This document shows positions 6,451-15,300 of a stretch of 17,110 bases of DNA, in pieces (the first letter of the stretch is position 1; each line of letters starts with the position of its first letter). The notes below the pieces were generated by a model, which made no database searches, was not told the origin of the DNA, and was given only the letters and a program-made list of their open reading frames with translations. Source of the stretch: Candidatus Arcticimaribacter sp. (GTDB lineage Bacteria; Bacteroidota; Bacteroidia; Flavobacteriales; Flavobacteriaceae); contig WTJP01000135.1 in assembly GCA_011526275.1 (NCBI GenBank), positions 1 through 17,110 of the forward strand. Reading direction: 5' to 3'. A program made the translations under genes and the position numbers.

Positions 6451-7683
6451 ATGGAGAATTTAGCATTAATCGATTCATTTTCAGAGTTTAAAGACGAAAA
6501 ACTCATTGATCGTGTAACGCTGATGGTCATCTTGGAAGAAGTCTTCCGCAACACCTTAAAACGCAAGTTTGGTTCCGATGACAATTTTGACATCATCATT
6601 AACCCAGACAAGGGAGATTTAGAAATTTGGCGTAATCGTATTGTAGTCGCCAATGGAGAAGTGGAAGATCCCAATCAAGAAATTGAATTGAGTGAAGCTC
6701 AAAAAATCGAGCCTGACTTTGAGGTAGGGGAAGACGTTTCGGAAGAAGTAAAATTGGTGGACCTAGGACGCCGCTCTATTTTGACCCTGCGCCAAAATCT
6801 AGTGGCTAAAATTCACGAGCACGATTCGACCAATATTTTCAAACAATTTAAAGAACTCGAAGGAGAATTGTACACCGCCGAGGTGCACCATATTCGTTCA
6901 CGCGAAGTAATTTTACTTGACGACGAGGGGAATGAATTAATTCTACCGAAAGATCGTCAGATTGGTTCTGACTTTTACCGCAAGGGCGACAATGTTCGCG
7001 GAATTATCGAAAGTGTTGAGTTAAGAGGGAATAAACCACGTATTCTCTTTTCACGTACCTCGCCTAAGTTCCTCGAGAAATTATTTGAGCAAGAAATTCC
7101 CGAAGTATTCGACGGTTTGATCAACATCAAAAAAGCAGTTCGTATTCCAGGAGACAAAGCCAAAGTGGCGGTAGATTCTTATGACGACCGCATTGATCCA
7201 GTTGGAGCTTGTGTGGGAATGAAAGGCTCTCGTATTCACGGAATTGTTCGCGAGTTGGGGAATGAAAACATCGACGTAATCAATTACACCAACAACTTGC
7301 AGTTGTTCATTACACGTGCATTATCTCCTGCTAAGGTCAACTCTTTGAAAATCGATGAGGAGAACAAGCGAGTACAAGTATTCCTTAACCCGGAAGAGGT
7401 ATCCAAGGCCATTGGTCGAGGTGGAAATAACATCCGTTTGGCAGGGCAACTCACCGGTTTTGAAATCGACGTTTACCGTGAAGGAATGGAAGAAGACGTT
7501 GAATTGACCGAGTTCTCTGATGAGATCGAAGGCTGGGTAATCGAAGAGTTCCAAAAAGTTGGACTCGATACCGCCAAGAGTGTCTTGGAACTTGACGTTG
7601 CAGAATTGATAAAACGCACCGACCTCGAAGATGAAACCATCGAAGAAGTCCTTAAAATTTTGAAAGAAGAATTCGAAGAATAG
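6451..7683 (+). CDS. nusA: Transcription termination/antitermination factor NusA
   Basis: RNA-polymerase-associated elongation factor of 410 residues, a compact form without the tandem acidic repeats of E. coli NusA, which is the common Bacteroidota architecture. Domains in order are the N-terminal polymerase-binding domain (about 1-130), the S1 domain (about 136-201, ending RILFSRTSP), KH1 (about 205-290, with DPVGACVGMKGSRI carrying the GxxG loop) and KH2 (about 295-345, with IGRGGNNIRLA at 321-331). The last 60 residues are acidic and look like one helical or helix-hairpin-helix unit. It slows or stabilises pausing at hairpins and participates in termination and antitermination. It sits between rimP and infB, with gaps of 10 and 44 bp. 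It could act back on the hairpin in the operon leader, which is an inference. Confidence 0.96.
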   Translation: MENLALIDSFSEFKDEKLIDRVTLMVILEEVFRNTLKRKFGSDDNFDIIINPDKGDLEIWRNRIVVANGEVEDPNQEIELSEAQKIEPDFEVGEDVSEEVKLVDLGRRSILTLRQNLVAKIHEHDSTNIFKQFKELEGELYTAEVHHIRSREVILLDDEGNELILPKDRQIGSDFYRKGDNVRGIIESVELRGNKPRILFSRTSPKFLEKLFEQEIPEVFDGLINIKKAVRIPGDKAKVAVDSYDDRIDPVGACVGMKGSRIHGIVRELGNENIDVINYTNNLQLFITRALSPAKVNSLKIDEENKRVQVFLNPEEVSKAIGRGGNNIRLAGQLTGFEIDVYREGMEEDVELTEFSDEIEGWVIEEFQKVGLDTAKSVLELDVAELIKRTDLEDETIEEVLKILKEEFEE

Positions 7684-7727
7684 AGATAGGAATATTTTTC
7701 TATTTTTGATATCGCATAAACACATCT

Positions 7728-10439
7728 ATGTCAAACCAACCCACATTGCGCCTTAACAAAGTTCTTCGTGAGCTCAACATCTCGCTTGACCGAGCTGTTG
7801 AATACCTCTCACAGAAGGGGCATGAGATTGAAGCGCGTCCAACCACTAAAATTTCTCAAGAAGTCTATAAAGTGCTTCTGGACGAATTCGAGACCGATAA
7901 ATCCAAGCGAGATGCATCGGCCGAGATTAGTGAGGAAAAGCGAAAAGAGAAGGAGAGCCTACGCCTAGAGCAAGAACGTCTAGAACAGGAAAAGTTAGAG
8001 CGTGAAAAAGCCAAGCAAGAGGTCATCAAAGCGCGTGCTGAGCTTCAAAAACCAAAGGCGGTTGGTAAAATTGATTTAGCGCCTAAGGCGGAAAAAGAAA
8101 AACCCCAAGCGGAGAAACCCAAAGCGGAAGAAACTCCTGCTCCTGAAAAAGCTGCTCCAGCTCCCGCGGTCGAAGCGAAGGTGGAAGAGCCAAAAGCAGA
8201 AAAGCCCGTAGCTGAAAAGCCTGAGGTAGAAAAGCCTAAAGCCGCAGAAGCGCCTAAAGTAGAAGCAGCAGCACCCGCAGCAGAAACTCCACCAGCTGAA
8301 GGAGAAAAAATAGCCACACAATACACCAAGTTAACCGGTCCAAAAAAGACCGGACAAACCATTGATCTCAATCGTTTTAAAGAGAAAGAGAAAAGTGTAG
8401 AAGAGGCGCGTAAGAAAAAACGCAAGCGCATCAGCAAAGAAGCTCCCGGCGGAGGACGTGCGGGGAATAATGCTGGGCGTAAACCAGGGCAAAAACAACG
8501 CAATCGTCCGCAAACGGTAGCGAAAGTTGAGCCAACAGAAGAAGAAGTACAAAAGCAAATTAGAGAAACCCTTGAAAAACTTCAAGGGAAGTCGAATAAG
8601 TCGAAAGGGGCGAAGTATCGTCGTGACAAACGTGTGCAACACCGTCAAAAAACGGAAGACGAACTAGCACAACAAGAAGCAGAAAGCAAAGTATTGAAGG
8701 TAACCGAATTCATTACCGTGGGAGAAATCGCCACTTTGATGGAAGTAGGGGGAACCGAAATCATTTCTGCTTGTATGAGTTTAGGAATCATGGTAACCAT
8801 GAACCAACGTCTCGATGCTGAAACCTTGAGTATTGTTGCAGAAGAATTTGGCTACAAAGTTGAATTCGTCAAGAGTGATTTGGAAGAAACATTCGAAGAA
8901 GAAGTCGAAGAAGATGCAGCTGACTTAACCCACCGTGCGCCTATCGTTACTGTAATGGGTCACGTAGATCACGGGAAAACTTCCTTATTGGATTACATCC
9001 GCGAAGAGAATGTAATCGCAGGAGAATCTGGGGGAATTACCCAGCACATTGGAGCTTACTCGGTTACCCTAAAGAGCGATCAAAAGATTACGTTCTTAGA
9101 TACACCTGGTCACGAAGCCTTTACCGCCATGCGTGCGCGTGGGGCGCAAGTGACCGATATCGCCATTATTGTAATTGCCGCAGATGATGACATCATGCCG
9201 CAAACAAAAGAGGCCATTAGCCACGCACAAGCAGCTGGAGTGCCCATTATTTTTGCGATTAACAAAGTCGATAAGCAAACTGCCAACCCCGATAAGATCA
9301 AGGAGCGTTTAGCCTCCATGAATTTAATGGTCGAAGAATGGGGCGGTAAAATACAGTCGCAAGACATTTCTGCACTTAAAGGAACTGGAGTAGAAGAATT
9401 ACTTGAAAAAGTATTGCTTGAAGCAGAATTACTCGAACTTAAAGCCAACCCCAACCGCAAGTCTAAAGGAACAGTGGTTGAAGCCTATTTGGATAAAGGA
9501 AGAGGATATGTCTCTACCATTCTAGTGCAAACGGGAACCCTAAAGATTGGGGATTATATACTCGCTGGGAAACACAGCGGAAAAGTAAAAGCCATGTTCG
9601 ACGAGCGTGGGAACCATGTGGACGAAGCACCGCCTTCAACACCTATTTCCATTTTAGGATTAGATGGAGCGCCACAAGCGGGGGACAACTTCAACGTATT
9701 GGAAGACGAGCGTGAAGCCAAGCAAATTGCGGCGAAACGCACCCAATTATTACGCGAACAAAACGTGCGTACACAACGCCATATCACACTAGACGAGATT
9801 GGTCGACGTATTGCACTTGGAGATTTCCAAGAACTCAACATCATCCTGAAAGGAGATGTGGATGGTTCGGTTGAAGCATTGACCGATTCCCTTCAAAAAC
9901 TATCGACGGAAGAAATTCAGGTCAATATTATCCACAAAGGAGTAGGAGCCATTACCGAGTCGGATGTACTCTTGGCCTCAGCCTCTGATGCTATTGTTAT
10001 TGGCTTTAATGTGCGCCCAATGGGGAACGCCCGTGCTGTCGCCGAAAAAGAAGAAATCGATATCCGTTCTTACTCCATCATCTACGATGCAATCAATGAT
10101 GTGAAAGACGCCATGGAAGGTATGCTTTCACCTGAGATGAAAGAAGAAGTTACCGGTACGGCAGAAATTCGCGAAACGTACAAGATTTCTAAGATTGGAA
10201 CCATTGCAGGTTGTATGGTAACCTCTGGGAAAATCTACCGCAACAGCGGGGTACGTATTATTCGCGAAGGAATTGTCGTTTACACCGGTGCACTCGCTTC
10301 CTTGAAACGATTTAAAGACGATGTGAAAGAAGTGGCCAAAGGCTATGATTGTGGTCTTCAAATCAAGAACTACAACGATATCAAGGTAGAAGATACCATT
10401 GAATTCTATCAAGAAGTAGCGGTCAAGAAAACCCTATAA
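7728..10439 (+). CDS. infB: Translation initiation factor IF-2
   Basis: GTPase of 903 residues that brings initiator tRNA to the 30S subunit and promotes subunit joining. The N-terminal IF2_N-like segment (about 1-55, LRLNKVLRELNISLDRAVEYL) leads into a highly charged coiled stretch (60-105) and a Pro/Ala/Lys/Glu-rich low-complexity linker (about 105-195). A basic segment (about 230-310) and a second IF2_N-like domain (about 325-380) follow. The GTPase signatures are complete: G1 GHVDHGKT at 411-418, G2 GGITQHIGAY at 435-444, G3 DTPGHE at 458-463, G4 NKVD at 512-515 and G5 SALKGTG shortly after. Domains II, III and the C-terminal tRNA-binding domain fill the rest. The ATG start follows an AT-rich gap of 44 bp after nusA. 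Its stop overlaps the tail of the convergent SPOR gene. Confidence 0.97.
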   Translation: MSNQPTLRLNKVLRELNISLDRAVEYLSQKGHEIEARPTTKISQEVYKVLLDEFETDKSKRDASAEISEEKRKEKESLRLEQERLEQEKLEREKAKQEVIKARAELQKPKAVGKIDLAPKAEKEKPQAEKPKAEETPAPEKAAPAPAVEAKVEEPKAEKPVAEKPEVEKPKAAEAPKVEAAAPAAETPPAEGEKIATQYTKLTGPKKTGQTIDLNRFKEKEKSVEEARKKKRKRISKEAPGGGRAGNNAGRKPGQKQRNRPQTVAKVEPTEEEVQKQIRETLEKLQGKSNKSKGAKYRRDKRVQHRQKTEDELAQQEAESKVLKVTEFITVGEIATLMEVGGTEIISACMSLGIMVTMNQRLDAETLSIVAEEFGYKVEFVKSDLEETFEEEVEEDAADLTHRAPIVTVMGHVDHGKTSLLDYIREENVIAGESGGITQHIGAYSVTLKSDQKITFLDTPGHEAFTAMRARGAQVTDIAIIVIAADDDIMPQTKEAISHAQAAGVPIIFAINKVDKQTANPDKIKERLASMNLMVEEWGGKIQSQDISALKGTGVEELLEKVLLEAELLELKANPNRKSKGTVVEAYLDKGRGYVSTILVQTGTLKIGDYILAGKHSGKVKAMFDERGNHVDEAPPSTPISILGLDGAPQAGDNFNVLEDEREAKQIAAKRTQLLREQNVRTQRHITLDEIGRRIALGDFQELNIILKGDVDGSVEALTDSLQKLSTEEIQVNIIHKGVGAITESDVLLASASDAIVIGFNVRPMGNARAVAEKEEIDIRSYSIIYDAINDVKDAMEGMLSPEMKEEVTGTAEIRETYKISKIGTIAGCMVTSGKIYRNSGVRIIREGIVVYTGALASLKRFKDDVKEVAKGYDCGLQIKNYNDIKVEDTIEFYQEVAVKKTL
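8040..8310 (+). repeat. Low-complexity KP-A-E repeat tract inside infB
   Basis: Within the IF-2 linker (about residues 105-193) the units AEKPKAEE, VEEPKAEKPVAEKPEVEKP and similar recur, with matching DNA-level near-repeats rich in gcg/gaa/aaa/cct. It is a disordered spacer common in IF-2 and prone to length change between strains. It also creates long spurious open frames on the opposite strand. Confidence 0.75.
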
Positions 10440-10823
10440 GTTGTTGGGTTCTAGCAAGAAAGCAGAAGGGTAAATCTTTCTAATTTCCTCTAGCTTTTGA
10501 TTGGCGAGGTTTAAGTTTTTAAATCGTCCAACCCTCACTTTGTAGTTGGGTGTCTCAAAACTCAATTCCGTTTCCCAGTCGGGAAAAGCTGTTGTAAAGT
10601 CGTTTAGAATGTTTTTTGCAGCGGTGTAATTTCCATAATACAATTGAATGGCATAGTACTGCGAAGCAAAGACTTCTTTGTTGATTTCTACTTTTCGCTC
10701 GATCAAATCGGCGACCTCTTGGGTTGTTTCAATCGTTGCGGGGTTGTTTTGTCCAATCAATTTTTCCGGTGTAAGGAAGAAAATTCCAACCAAAAATACA
10801 CCTAACGTTAAGCCTGCTTTCAT
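10434..10823 (-). CDS. Exported SPOR-domain protein
   Basis: Small protein of 129 residues. An N-terminal hydrophobic segment (about 3-18, after Lys2) ending near LIGQ (22-25) looks like a secretion signal, so the protein is probably periplasmic. The rest, from about residue 53, fits a SPOR-like fold: FASQYYAIQLYYGNYTAA, then the strand PNYKVRVGRFKNLNLA and the closing PSAFLL. SPOR domains bind denuded peptidoglycan, often at division sites, but function here is not shown. It is convergent with infB, and the two genes share 6 bp: each gene's final Leu codon is the reverse complement of the other's stop. The ATG start is directly preceded (12 bp) by a near -7 element. No operon partner is visible. 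Confidence 0.8.
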   Translation of the reverse strand: MKAGLTLGVFLVGIFFLTPEKLIGQNNPATIETTQEVADLIERKVEINKEVFASQYYAIQLYYGNYTAAKNILNDFTTAFPDWETELSFETPNYKVRVGRFKNLNLANQKLEEIRKIYPSAFLLEPNNL

Positions 10824-10828
10824 GTTAG

Positions 10829-10836
10829 CAAAGTAA
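10829..10836 (-). promoter_or_regulatory. Possible -7 element of the SPOR gene
   Basis: On the minus strand TTACTTTG (7 of 8 to TAnnTTTG) ends about 5 bases before the start codon at 10823, implying an almost leaderless transcript. No TTG lies at the right distance upstream, so this is weak. A 5 bp inverted repeat with a T-rich loop (10836-10851) overlaps its upstream edge. Confidence 0.3.
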
Positions 10837-10919
10837 GCGATTTTTTTCGCTGAAAACGAAAGCTTGAACGGAATTTAACAGCTTATTTAGACTGAGTATA
10901 AATTGAACAATTAACCTGT

Positions 10920-10955
10920 TTTGCTTTCCAAAACGGGGTCTATGTCTTAAATTTG
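10920..10955 (+). promoter_or_regulatory. Predicted promoter of the act (alternative complex III) operon
   Basis: TAAATTTG at 10948-10955 matches the -7 consensus exactly, and TTTG at 10920-10923 is the likely -33 element. The 24 bp spacer is slightly long. Transcription should begin near 10961-10965, giving a leader of about 45 nt before actA. The whole gap from 10824 to 11008 holds this promoter, the palindrome at 10971 and no gene that I can see. Confidence 0.6.
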
Positions 10956-10970
10956 CGTTGGATTTTAGCC

Positions 10971-10983
10971 CATCAATTTGATG
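10971..10983. promoter_or_regulatory. Short palindrome in the actA leader
   Basis: CATCAATTTGATG has perfect 6 bp arms around one central T. It lies just downstream of the predicted transcription start and 25 bp before the actA ATG, where a repressor operator would be expected. The loop is too short for a stable RNA hairpin, so a protein-binding site is the likelier reading, if it is functional at all. Confidence 0.35.
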
Positions 10984-11008
10984 ATCTACATTAATATTTA
11001 TTTATAGC

Positions 11009-12292
11009 ATGAGGAAGATTAACCTTGGCGCTGTACACAAAGTGAAGCATATTTTCATGGTCCTTGTTTTGGGGCTATCGTTTACGCTTAGTGCGCAAGA
11101 AGCCGATCCAATCGCAGGTAAAAAATTGTTCAATGCCAATTGTGCAGCCTGTCACAAACTCAATAAAAAAGCAGTTGGTCCAGCCTTGAAAGGAGTCTCG
11201 GCTAAGTACGACAAGGAGTGGTTGTATAGCTGGATCAAGAACAGTTCTGCTATGATCAAAGCGGGCGACGCGCAAGCGGTAGCCATTTGGGAGGAGTACA
11301 ATAAAACGGCCATGACCGCTTTCCCTCAGCTTTCCGATCAAGACATTGATAACATTATCGCTTACACGGATTATACTCCGCCAGCGCCTGCAGCAACTGC
11401 AGCAGGACCGGTAGCAGCAGCACCTGCAGGAGATTCGATTTCCAACGACATCATCTTGGGCGCCCTAGCGCTTGTTTTTGCCATTTTGGTGGTGATGTTG
11501 ATTTTGGTAAACCGTACCCTTAAGAAGATCGCAGCCGCGCAAGGAATCGAGCTTGAGCCTCAAGCAGAAGAAAAAGAAGCACGCCTTCCACTTTGGCAAG
11601 CCTTCGCACAAAACCAGTTCTTGGTCATCCTCTCTGTGGTGTTCTTGTTGCTGTCTAGTGCTTACTTCGCTTACGGATTCTTTATGCAAGTAGGGGTTGA
11701 TCAAGGCTATATGCCCGTTCAGCCAATTCACTACTCGCATAAAATTCACGCGGGTGCCAACCAAATTGAGTGTAAATACTGTCACTCTTCGGCGCGTGTG
11801 TCCAAACATTCAGGAATTCCTTCTTTGAACGTTTGTATGAACTGTCACAAAAACATTGCAGAATACAACGGGGAAGAAGATCTAGAAAACGGTTACACCA
11901 AAGAATTCTACACCAAAGAGATTAAGAAATTATACGCCGCAGTAGGTTGGGATGAAGAAAACCAACAGTACACGGGGAAAACAGAGCCAGTAAAGTGGGT
12001 GCGTATTCACAACCTTCCTGACTTTGTTTACTTCAATCACGCTCAACACGTTCAAGTAGGGCAGATTGAATGTCAAACCTGCCACGGACCAGTGGAAGAA
12101 ATGGAAATCATGTATCAGTACTCTCCGCTTACAATGGGATGGTGTATCAATTGTCACCGTGAGACCAATGTTAAAGTAGAGAACAACGAGTACTATGCTA
12201 AAATACACGAAGCACTCTCTAAAAAGTATGGAGTTGAAAAACTCACTGCCGCTCAAATGGGAGGTTTAGAGTGTGGAAAGTGTCACTATTAA
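11009..12292 (+). CDS. actA: Alternative complex III subunit ActA, multihaem c-type cytochrome with fused N-terminal monohaem domain
   Basis: Electron-transfer subunit of the quinol-oxidising alternative complex III, 427 residues. A signal peptide (about 1-30, ending LSAQ) precedes a class I cytochrome c domain with CAACH at 45-49 and a likely axial methionine near AMTAFP (101-106). A Pro/Ala linker (about 124-142) follows, then two membrane helices (about 148-168 and 203-225) separated by a charged, presumably cytoplasmic loop. The C-terminal periplasmic part carries five further CxxCH sites: 255-259, 276-280, 355-359, 379-383 and 422-426, the last ending one residue before the stop. This is the pentahaem ActA core with an extra haem domain at its front. 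In Rhodothermus a monohaem cytochrome is the separate subunit ActE. First gene of the operon, 26 bp before actB. Confidence 0.93.
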   Translation: MRKINLGAVHKVKHIFMVLVLGLSFTLSAQEADPIAGKKLFNANCAACHKLNKKAVGPALKGVSAKYDKEWLYSWIKNSSAMIKAGDAQAVAIWEEYNKTAMTAFPQLSDQDIDNIIAYTDYTPPAPAATAAGPVAAAPAGDSISNDIILGALALVFAILVVMLILVNRTLKKIAAAQGIELEPQAEEKEARLPLWQAFAQNQFLVILSVVFLLLSSAYFAYGFFMQVGVDQGYMPVQPIHYSHKIHAGANQIECKYCHSSARVSKHSGIPSLNVCMNCHKNIAEYNGEEDLENGYTKEFYTKEIKKLYAAVGWDEENQQYTGKTEPVKWVRIHNLPDFVYFNHAQHVQVGQIECQTCHGPVEEMEIMYQYSPLTMGWCINCHRETNVKVENNEYYAKIHEALSKKYGVEKLTAAQMGGLECGKCHY

Positions 12293-12318
12293 TAAGAGCT
12301 TAAATAGAAGAATGTCCT

Positions 12319-15300
12319 ATGGCAGCAAATAAAACCTATTGGAAAAATACCGAGCAACTCAATGAGAATTCTCCCATTGTAGACCAGCTTGAGCAAAAAG
12401 AATTTGCAGAATATATTCCAGTAAACGAATTTTTAGAAGACAAGGAAGCTTTAGAAGATAGTAGCACATCACGTCGCGATTTCCTAAAGTATGTTGGATT
12501 TAGTACTGCTGCTGCTTCATTAGCAGCCTGTGAAGGTCCAGTAATTAAATCTGTTCCTTATGTTGTTCAGCCAGAGCAAATCCGTCCTGGGGTAGCCAAT
12601 TACTATGCTACTGCCATTGCTGACGGTTTTGATTTCGCTAGCATTTTAATTAAAACAAGAGAAGGTCGCCCAATTAAAGTAGAAAGCAATACCGACGCTC
12701 CTGCGCTTGGTGGAGCCAATGCCCGTGTGCATGCTTCAGTGCTTTCTATGTATGACACCCAACGCCTCCAAGGGCCAAAGGCCAATGGTGAGGATGTGAG
12801 TTGGGAAGATCTACACACCCAAGTTGGCGCTAAGCTTGCTGCTTTAGCCGCTACGGGGAAAGAAGTGGTCTTGTTAACACAAACTTTTGCAAGTCCAACC
12901 ACAGCAAAAATCATCGCTGATTTTACTGCTAAATATCCCAACGTAAAACACGTTGCTTTCGATACAGTAGCTTCTGCTGCAGCCATTGACGCTTTTGAAG
13001 CCGCTTATGGTGTTCGTGCTTTGGCTGATTATGACTTCAGTAAAGCTGAAGCCATTGTTTCTGTTGGTGCTGATTTCCTTGGTGATTGGCAAGGTGGTGG
13101 ATATGACAGCGGTTATGCAAAGACACGCGTTCCCCACAAGAACCATGGGAAGGCAGCCATGTCGAAGCATTTCCAATTTGAAGCAAATATGTCGTTGAGT
13201 GGTGCAAATGCCGATGTTCGTGTACCTGCAACCCCTTCAGCACAAAAAAATATTTTAGCGCACATTTATGCAGCCATTACAGGGAATGCTGTTAATGGAA
13301 CCTTGTCTCAAGCGCATCAAGCAAAAGTTGATGCTGCCGTTGCTGCTTTAAAAGCTGCAGGAGACAAAGCAGTAGTGGTGAGCGGAATTGAAGATCAAGG
13401 AGCACAAGCCTTAGTATTGGCCATCAACAACGCACTTGGAAGTGTGGTGATGGATGCGGCTAGCCCTCGATTGACACGCTCAGAAAATGGGAGTGAAGTT
13501 AAACCCGTTATTGAAAGCGTTATCGCTGGAAAACTAGGAGGTTTGATCACGGTAGGAATTAACCCAGCATTCACTTTACCAGAAGGAGCAGCATTTGCTG
13601 AGGGAATAAAGAAACTTGATCTTTCTGTCGCTTTCTCTATGAAAGAAGACGAAACGGCTAGCGCGGCACAATACATTGCAGCTATCCCTCACTACCTAGA
13701 AGCTTGGGGAGATTATGAGTTCAAAGCAGGACATTATGCCTTGGCACAGCCAACCATTCGTCCGTTATTTGACACCCTCCAATTCCAAGATGCTTTATTG
13801 AAGTGGACAGGAAGTGAAGCTTCTTATTACGAAACAATTCAAAACAACTGGAGTGAAAATATTTTAAGTGAAGCGACTTGGAACAGTGTGCTACACGACG
13901 GATATTACAGCGTTTCAGTTGACGCAGAGGTGCGTTATAACGAAACCGATTTAAGTGCTGCTGCTGCAACTTTAGCGAAAGCGCAAGCCAGCGGTCTTGA
14001 ATTAACCCTTTACACCAAAACAGGAATGGGGGATGGTCAACAAGCCAACAACCCATGGTTGCAAGAATTCCCTGACCCAATTACCCGTGTAACTTGGGAC
14101 AACTACTTGACCATTGCCGCTGCTGATGCTGCTGCATTGGGCATAAAAAATGTCAATGTTGCCAACGGGGCGCTAAACGGTAGTTACGCTAAAGTAACTG
14201 TAGGGGAGACCTCTTTGACTTTGCCGGTAGTAATTCAACCAGGTCAAGCGAAAGGCTCAGTAGGAATTGCATTAGGTTATGGAGAACGCAAAGGGCTTCA
14301 AAGCGAAATGCAAGTAGGGGTAAATGCCTATGCTTTCTATAACAACGCAAACCCAGTACAAGAAGTAAGCGTGAGTTTAGCCGATGGTTACCACGAATTT
14401 GCTTGTACACAGTTGCACAACACCTTAATGGGACGTGGAGATATCGTAAAAGAAACCACCCTAGAGGTATTCAATACAAAAGACAAAGCCTACTGGAATG
14501 CAATTCCTGTAGTATCTAAAAACCACATAGAGGAGCAAGTTACTTCTCCTGAAGTAGACATGTGGCAAGCATTTGATCGTTCTATCGGTCATCACTTTAA
14601 CTTGTCTATCGACCTGAACGCATGTACAGGTTGTGGGGCTTGTGTGATTGCTTGTCATGCTGAAAACAACGTTCCTGTAGTAGGGAAAGAAGAAGTGCGT
14701 AAGTCACGCGATATGCACTGGTTGCGTATTGACCGTTACTACTCTTCTGACGATACCTTCCAAGGCGATGTGGAAACCAAAGAAAACATTGCGGGTATTG
14801 GCGACTCATTGACCACTTTTGGTCGTATGGAGCAAGCAGCGGAAAATCCACAAGTGACTTTCCAGCCTGTTATGTGTCAGCACTGTAACCATGCACCTTG
14901 TGAAACGGTTTGTCCTGTTGCAGCTTCTTCTCACGGAAGACAAGGGCAAAACCACATGGCGTATAACCGTTGTGTTGGAACACGTTACTGTGCAAACAAC
15001 TGTCCTTACAAAGTGCGTCGATTCAACTGGTTCTTGTACAACAAAAACGACGAGTTTGATTATCACATGAACAATGACCTTGGTCGTATGGTATTGAACC
15101 CTGATGTAGTTGTTCGTTCTAGAGGGGTAATGGAGAAGTGTTCTATGTGTATCCAAATGACACAGAAAACCATTCTCGATGCGAAACTCGAAGGACGCGA
15201 AATCAAAGACGGTGAATTCCAAACGGCATGTTCAGCTGCTTGTACAAGTGGAGCAATGACCTTTGGAGACATCAACGACAAGGAAAGTAAAGTTTCCGAA

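Noticed and set aside
7701..7708. TATTTTTG in the nusA-infB gap as a separate infB promoter
   Set aside because: It matches TAnnTTTG, but no TTG lies 17-23 bp upstream (the nearest is about 38 bp away), the region is simply T-rich, and infB is normally co-transcribed with nusA.
8045..8648. Long open frames on the minus strand opposite the infB N-terminal region
   Set aside because: They are mirror images of the biased Lys/Glu/Ala/Pro codons of the IF-2 linker. The products are Ala/Ser/Phe-rich low-complexity text with no family resemblance, and the plus-strand frame is a certain IF-2.
10836..10851. AGCGA/TCGCT inverted repeat with a T-rich loop upstream of the SPOR gene as a terminator
   Set aside because: The stem is only 5 bp, the T run is in the loop and not after the stem, and no gene ends there on either strand.
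12319..14550. ActB as a catalytic molybdopterin oxidoreductase
   Set aside because: Gene order, the C-terminal Fe-S module and the adjacent ActA/ActC identify it as alternative complex III ActB, whose family is known to lack the molybdenum cofactor.
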